Below, piece after piece: positions 59,948 through 64,000 of a stretch of DNA of 64,000 bases (within the stretch, counting starts at the first letter, position 1; every line of letters starts with the position of its first letter). Source of the stretch: Muribaculaceae bacterium Isolate-036 (Harlan) (GTDB lineage: Bacteria > Bacteroidota > Bacteroidia > Bacteroidales > Muribaculaceae). The translations under genes were made by a program, and so were the position numbers. The notes under the pieces were generated by a model that saw only the letters and a list, made by a program, of their open reading frames with translations, had not been told where the DNA came from and did not search any database. The DNA is taken from contig RIAY01000005.1 of assembly GCA_003833075.1 (NCBI GenBank), positions 1 through 64,000 on the forward strand. Reading direction: 5' to 3'.

Positions 59948-60538
59948 TTACTTATAAATGTTTACAATGTAACTATCTGTGTCTGAATGCGCCACCTTCG
60001 CATCCAATCCGTTGAGACGGAATGTGCGGGCAAGTTCATCGGCTGATGGAAGAATGTCGCTTTCGGAATGTTTCTCCCTGTGCACATTGTTGATGAACTC
60101 AGGTCCGGAGGGGAAAGCGATGGAAATCAGACCTCCTTTTTTTAACGACACTTTATGAAGCCATCGTAACGTCTCGACAGGTTCATGAAGATGCGGATAT
60201 ACGCAATACAAAATAATCCGGTCATATTCACCCGGTATGTTGTCCTGTTCAAGATCCATTTCGAGAAATTCGGGAGTCGGAGTGAGTCCAGAGAATTTTT
60301 CTTTGGCACGGCTTAACATGCCGGCAGAATAGTCAACAGCAGTTATATGCCCGGCTGTCCCTATTTTTTCAGCGATATAGGGGAGAAGCACTCCTGTGCC
60401 AGTGCCGAGATCAAGCACGCTTTGTCCCGGCTTGAGATTCATGAAGCCGAGCACGAATCTCACTTTGTCGGGGGTTGAAAGCACTTCGTTGTCATCCCAC
60501 GTCGGTGCGAGGTGATCAAAAAATTCCTTTTCGTCCAT
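59948..60538 (-). CDS. Class I SAM-dependent methyltransferase
   Basis: 196 residues from MDEKEFFDHLAPTWDDNEVL (start at 60538; an upstream in-frame start at 60589 would add 17 residues). Motif I SVLDLGTGTGVLLPYIAEK, acidic HITAVDYSAGMLSRAKEKF and motif IV-like RIILYCVYPHLHEP, typical of ubiE/COQ5-like or arsenite-type small-molecule methyltransferases. Substrate cannot be told. Confidence 0.85.
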   Translation of the reverse strand: MDEKEFFDHLAPTWDDNEVLSTPDKVRFVLGFMNLKPGQSVLDLGTGTGVLLPYIAEKIGTAGHITAVDYSAGMLSRAKEKFSGLTPTPEFLEMDLEQDNIPGEYDRIILYCVYPHLHEPVETLRWLHKVSLKKGGLISIAFPSGPEFINNVHREKHSESDILPSADELARTFRLNGLDAKVAHSDTDSYIVNIYK

Positions 60539-60673
60539 AATATGGTGCCGTGGAGGAGGTGTTTGTGAATAATACAGTTTTTTAAACAACTTTTTACATA
60601 TAACGCCTGAAAAACGCTTTTTGTTATTTAGCGCGCATTCCTTAAAATTGTTAATAAATCCTTAAAACAGATA

Positions 60674-60704
60674 TTGACTCAATGCGAGTTTTTTAGTAAT
60701 TTTG
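60674..60704 (+). promoter_or_regulatory. Promoter of the PurF-like gene
   Basis: TTG (60674-60676), 20 bp, -7 TAATTTTG (60697-60704, perfect). The ATG at 60731 is 27 nt downstream. Confidence 0.7.
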
Positions 60705-60730
60705 TGCTTTAAATTTTAAGTTTCTACATC

Positions 60731-62140
60731 ATGGGAGGATTTTTCGGAGTAGCAGGCAAAGTTCCTTGCCGAACCGATCTTTTCTATGGAGTTGACTACA
60801 ACTCCCATCTTGGCACACGTCGTGCGGGTATGGCTACCTACGACGAAGCCGGGAAGCGCTTCTGCCGCTCTATTCACAGTCTTGAACGCACCTATTTCCG
60901 TACAAAATTTGAATCGGAACTGGATAAATTCCAGGGAAATGCGGGCGTGGGCATTATCAGTGACAATGATCCGCAGCCGATTATCATCAATTCACATCTC
61001 GGGAAATTTGCGATCGTCACCGTCGCTTACATTACAAATCTTGACGATCTTGAGAAAGAATTGCTTGATGCCGGCGTGCATTTCGGAGAATTGAGTTCCG
61101 GAAGGACAAACCAGACAGAACTCGTGGCTCTTCTGATCAATCAGGGGAAGGATTTTACAGAGGGAATCCGCAATGTCTATGCCAAAGTCAAAGGTTCGTG
61201 CTCCATGCTGATTCTGACAGAAAACGGTATCATTGCAGCCCGCGACAAACTTGGCAGAACTCCGGTGATTCTTGGTGAAAAGGAGGGTGCCTATGCCGTT
61301 ACTTCCGAAACCACGGCATTCCCGAATCTCGGTTATAAGATTCTGCGAGATCTCGGTCCGGGAGAGATTGTGGAATTTACAGCAGACGGAATCAGGCAAC
61401 TTAGTGCACCTCTCGAAGAGATGCAGATTTGCAGCTTTTTATGGGTGTATTATGGATTCCCCACCTCATGCTATGAAGGAATAAACGTCGAGGAAACCCG
61501 TTTCGCATCGGGTGAGGCTATGGGCAAGACCGATCCGACAGATGTAGATTGTGCATGCGGTATTCCTGATTCCGGTGTCGGAATGGCATTGGGTTATGCT
61601 TCAGGTCACGGGATACCTTATAGGCGCTGCATTTCGAAATACACGCCTACCTGGCCGCGGTCTTTCACACCTGCCAATCAGTCTATGCGAGATCTGGTCG
61701 CAAAAATGAAGCTTGTGCCCAACCATGCCATGCTTGAGGGCAAACGAGCGCTTTTCTGCGATGATTCCATCGTGAGGGGTACCCAGCTTAATGACAACGT
61801 GGCAGAGTTGTATGCCAATGGAGCGAAAGAGGTGCACATGCGCATCGCTTGTCCGCCGTTGATTTATGGTTGCCGCTATCTCGGCTTTACATCTTCCAAG
61901 TCTGACATGGAGCTCCTTACTCGCCGCATTATAAAAGAACTCGAAGGTGATCCCGAAAAGAATCTTGATTTATATGCCAAGACCGGATCTCCTCAATATG
62001 AGGCACTCGTTGAGAAAATACGACAGAGATTCGGTTTGACCTCATTGAAGTTCAATCCCTTAGAAACATTGGTGGAAAGTATCGGTTTGCCGAAGTGCCG
62101 TCTGTGCACCCACTGTTTCGATGGCTCAAGTCATTTCTGA
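60731..62140 (+). CDS. PurF-like amidophosphoribosyltransferase homologue lacking the N-terminal cysteine
   Basis: 469 residues. The glutaminase-like half begins MGGFFGVAGKVPCRTDLFYG and YNSHLGTRRAGMATY, where canonical PurF has a processed Cys1 (CGVFGI). The phosphoribosyltransferase half is good: ALFCDDSIVRGTQLNDNVAE is the PRPP loop, with CGIPDSGVGMALGYASG and HMRIACPPLIYGCRYLGF. The C-terminus has CRLCTHCFDG. Without Cys1 it cannot use glutamine in the normal way; it may use ammonia or have another role. Similar MGGFFG proteins exist in other Bacteroidales (from memory). Confidence 0.85.
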   Translation: MGGFFGVAGKVPCRTDLFYGVDYNSHLGTRRAGMATYDEAGKRFCRSIHSLERTYFRTKFESELDKFQGNAGVGIISDNDPQPIIINSHLGKFAIVTVAYITNLDDLEKELLDAGVHFGELSSGRTNQTELVALLINQGKDFTEGIRNVYAKVKGSCSMLILTENGIIAARDKLGRTPVILGEKEGAYAVTSETTAFPNLGYKILRDLGPGEIVEFTADGIRQLSAPLEEMQICSFLWVYYGFPTSCYEGINVEETRFASGEAMGKTDPTDVDCACGIPDSGVGMALGYASGHGIPYRRCISKYTPTWPRSFTPANQSMRDLVAKMKLVPNHAMLEGKRALFCDDSIVRGTQLNDNVAELYANGAKEVHMRIACPPLIYGCRYLGFTSSKSDMELLTRRIIKELEGDPEKNLDLYAKTGSPQYEALVEKIRQRFGLTSLKFNPLETLVESIGLPKCRLCTHCFDGSSHF

Positions 62141-62164
62141 TATTTCCCCTTAACAGGAACTGAG

Positions 62165-62196
62165 GGCAGTCACGCAACAAGCATGACTGCCTTTTT
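62165..62196 (+). terminator. Terminator of the PurF-like gene
   Basis: GGCAGTCA (62165-62172) pairs with TGACTGCC (62184-62191), further closed inside by GC/TGC pairing, followed by TTTTT. A clear intrinsic terminator. Confidence 0.85.
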
Positions 62197-62242
62197 GTTA
62201 TTTTTGTGAGCAAGTGTTCAAATCTAATGAAATATGCTAATT

Positions 62243-63070
62243 ATGAAAAGAATTGTAATCATGGGTGCTTCTTCCGGAATCGGACTCAGGGTTGCCGAGG
62301 CGTTTGCGTCAAGAGGTGTGAAAGTAGGCATGGCTGCGCGTCATACGGAATCGATGCGCGAACTTAAGAAACAATATCCGGATATGATAGAATATGAATC
62401 TATCGATGTCACACATACCAATGCTCCGGAACTCCTTGGAAAACTGATCGAGAAACTCGGAGGAATGGACATTTACTTCCATGTGGCGGGAATAGGATAT
62501 GAGAATCTTGAGCTTGACCCTCAGCGCGAAGTGAATATAATAGCAACGAATCTTGGAGGATTCGCAAGAATGTTAAGCACAGCATACCGTTATTTCCGGG
62601 ACAACGGCATATCGGGTCGTATCGCGGCAGTGACAAGCGTTGCCGGGACAAACGGCATCGGCAGACTGTCTGCTTATTCTTCATCAAAGAAAGGGGCGCA
62701 GGCATACATGGTGGCTCTTGAGCAGCTTGCAAATGAAGAGGGCACCAAGGTGTCATTCACAGATATCAGACCCGGATGGATACGCACTCCGTTGCTTAGA
62801 CCGGGACTGAAATATCCGATGGAGATGGATCTCGATTATGCAGTGCCGCAGATCATAAAGGCTATCGTGCGACATCCGAGAGTGGCGGTTGTAGACTGGC
62901 GATGGAATATAGTAGTCGGTCTTTGGCGACTCGTACCGAACATGGTGTGGACAAAAGTAAGGATGAAAATCTCGACTCCAGACATCCCGTTGCCACGACC
63001 GTCTTCGCATCCCTTTGTCTCTACGGATTCAGAGCGAGAGGAATCGCGGCATAAAGACAATATTGTCTGA
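62243..63070 (+). CDS. Short-chain dehydrogenase/reductase
   Basis: 275 residues from MKRIVIMGASSGIGLRVAEA (a start three codons earlier at 62234 is possible). Rossmann motif GASSGIG and catalytic YSSSKKG with an upstream Ser (AVTSVAGTNG). C-terminal extension of about 45 residues ends in a basic, hydrophilic tail. Substrate unknown. It is followed after 115 nt by the UDP-glucose dehydrogenase gene. Confidence 0.88.
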   Translation: MKRIVIMGASSGIGLRVAEAFASRGVKVGMAARHTESMRELKKQYPDMIEYESIDVTHTNAPELLGKLIEKLGGMDIYFHVAGIGYENLELDPQREVNIIATNLGGFARMLSTAYRYFRDNGISGRIAAVTSVAGTNGIGRLSAYSSSKKGAQAYMVALEQLANEEGTKVSFTDIRPGWIRTPLLRPGLKYPMEMDLDYAVPQIIKAIVRHPRVAVVDWRWNIVVGLWRLVPNMVWTKVRMKISTPDIPLPRPSSHPFVSTDSEREESRHKDNIV

Positions 63071-63185
63071 CATGCTGCAGGCGTTCAGCAGAGTTCAAAG
63101 TGGAGTTCAAATCCGGCGTTTTTTGTTTTTAACATCATTTCTTCGTATATTTGCGGTCGGGCAAAGATTGCCCGGCATATAATAG

Positions 63186-64000
63186 ATGGAAGAAATAAGA
63201 AAATACAATATCGCGGTTGCGGGGACCGGCTATGTCGGTCTCAGCATCGCCACGCTTCTCGCTCAGCACAACCGGGTAACAGCTGTGGATGTGATTGAGG
63301 AGAAGGTGGATAAGATAAACAAGCGCATCGCGCCTATTCAGGATGATTATATCGACAGATTCTTTGCCGAAAAGACCTTGATCTCAGAGCCACACTTGAC
63401 GGAGCTGCCGCATATCGCAATGCCGAGTTTGTGGTCATCGCTGCGCCGACCAATTATGATCCTCACACCAATTGCTTTGACACGCATCACATAGAGGATG
63501 TTATCGACCTTGTGTCAAGTGTGAATCCTGACGCTGTGATGGTGATCAAATCAACAATTCCTGTAGGATATTGCAGGTCGCTGTATGCAAGATATGCGGC
63601 AAAAGGTGTTAAGAGACTGAATCTGCTGTTCTTCCCGGAATTTCTAAGGGAGTCAAAGGCACTATATGATAATCTTTATCCGTCGCGGATTGTGGCTGGT
63701 GTTCCTAAACTGATTGGAGACAGCCGTTTCGCGGAAGAAAACGCCGCAATCGAGGCAATTGCGGATTTACCATATCTGGAGAAGAGCGCTAAAGTTTTTG
63801 CCTCTCTTTTGCAGCAGGGAGCCTTGAAGCCGGATATAGATGTGCTGTATATGGGACTTAAAGAGGCTGAAGCCGTCAAACTGTTTGCCAATACCTATCT
63901 TGCTTTGCGGGTAAGCTACTTCAACGAGCTTGATACGTATGCAGAGGTAAAGGGTCTTGATTCCCAGTCGATAATCAAAGGTGTCGGACTTGATCCGCGT
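63186..64000 (+). pseudogene. ugd: UDP-glucose 6-dehydrogenase, frameshifted and cut by the window end
   Basis: The N-terminal NAD domain (YNIAVAGTGYVGLSIATLLA) is read correctly to LIS near 63386. There the sequence has AGAG where the expected reading LISATLDGAAAYRNAEFVV needs only AG, so a 2-nt duplication shifts the frame; the first frame stops at 63494. The other frame continues to the window end with VIAAPTNYDP, MVIKSTIPVGY, FFPEFLRESKALYDN and KLFANTYLALRVSYFNELDT. The enzyme makes UDP-glucuronate. A null allele or an assembly error; the missing end cannot be judged. Confidence 0.8.

Noticed and set aside
1..64000. CRISPR arrays, diversity-generating retroelements, retrons, tRNA or rRNA genes
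   Set aside because: No regularly spaced repeats of CRISPR type, no reverse transcriptase motif and no cloverleaf or rRNA stretch were recognised by eye. A tool search could still find a divergent tRNA.

Overview
This is a 64 kb chromosomal window from a member of the Bacteroidota, most likely order Bacteroidales. The clue is the repeated use of the Bacteroidota promoter form: -33 TTTG, about 19-20 bp, then -7 TAnnTTTG. Examples end at 6285, 17917, 27479, 29611, 30514, 54076 and 60704. The family cannot be fixed from sequence alone; a Muribaculaceae-like gut bacterium is a guess.

Region 1 (1-6165) is AT-rich accessory DNA. It holds a co-directional cluster of repeat-rich genes, several secreted: a TPR-like protein, a lipoprotein with exact 20-residue repeats, two small unknowns, a zinc-ribbon plus BspA-type leucine-rich-repeat protein, and a TPR protein with a C-terminal retropepsin-like aspartic protease domain. 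Region 2 (6278-15329) is a tight seven-gene transcription unit behind one clear promoter. It encodes two unknown proteins, a DUF1848 protein with a C-terminal CX3CX2C iron-sulphur motif, a 1422-residue protein joining a methyltransferase-like domain to a RecQ-type helicase, a tail-anchored coiled-coil protein and two small unknowns. I consider this the best candidate in the window for an undescribed (possibly defence) system.

Region 3 (about 15.35-52.5 kb) is a GC-rich, siphovirus-type prophage in conventional order. A tyrosine recombinase lacking its N-terminal half lies at the left edge. It is followed by hicAB, a leftward microprotein/DUF5053-like module, an XRE repressor with two matching operators, and a rightward early operon (adenine methyltransferase, HTH, DUF2800 nuclease, DUF2815 ssDNA-binding protein, primase/VapE helicase). 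A RhuM cassette between 26-bp direct repeats, a promoter-to-terminator structured RNA, a VRR-NUC nuclease and a SNF2-type helicase come next. A second microprotein/DUF5053-like module precedes the HNH, TerS and TerL packaging genes. Portal, protease, capsid, head-tail, tail tube, frameshifted tail chaperone, tape measure, tail, S74 fibre, receptor-binding candidate, amidase, membrane protein and holin genes complete it. No complete integrase is seen, so the element may be unable to excise by itself.

Region 4 (52.8-64.0 kb) is ordinary host chromosome: nicotinate phosphoribosyltransferase, a stand-alone homocysteine S-methyltransferase domain, a Fe-S / aldo-keto reductase / TatA / TatC operon, a nitroreductase lipoprotein, a methyltransferase, a PurF-like protein lacking the catalytic cysteine, a short-chain dehydrogenase and a frameshifted UDP-glucose dehydrogenase cut by the window end. 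Several reading frames are broken by 1-2 nt (near 18.2, 19.0, 30.17 and 63.39 kb), which may be real decay or assembly error.
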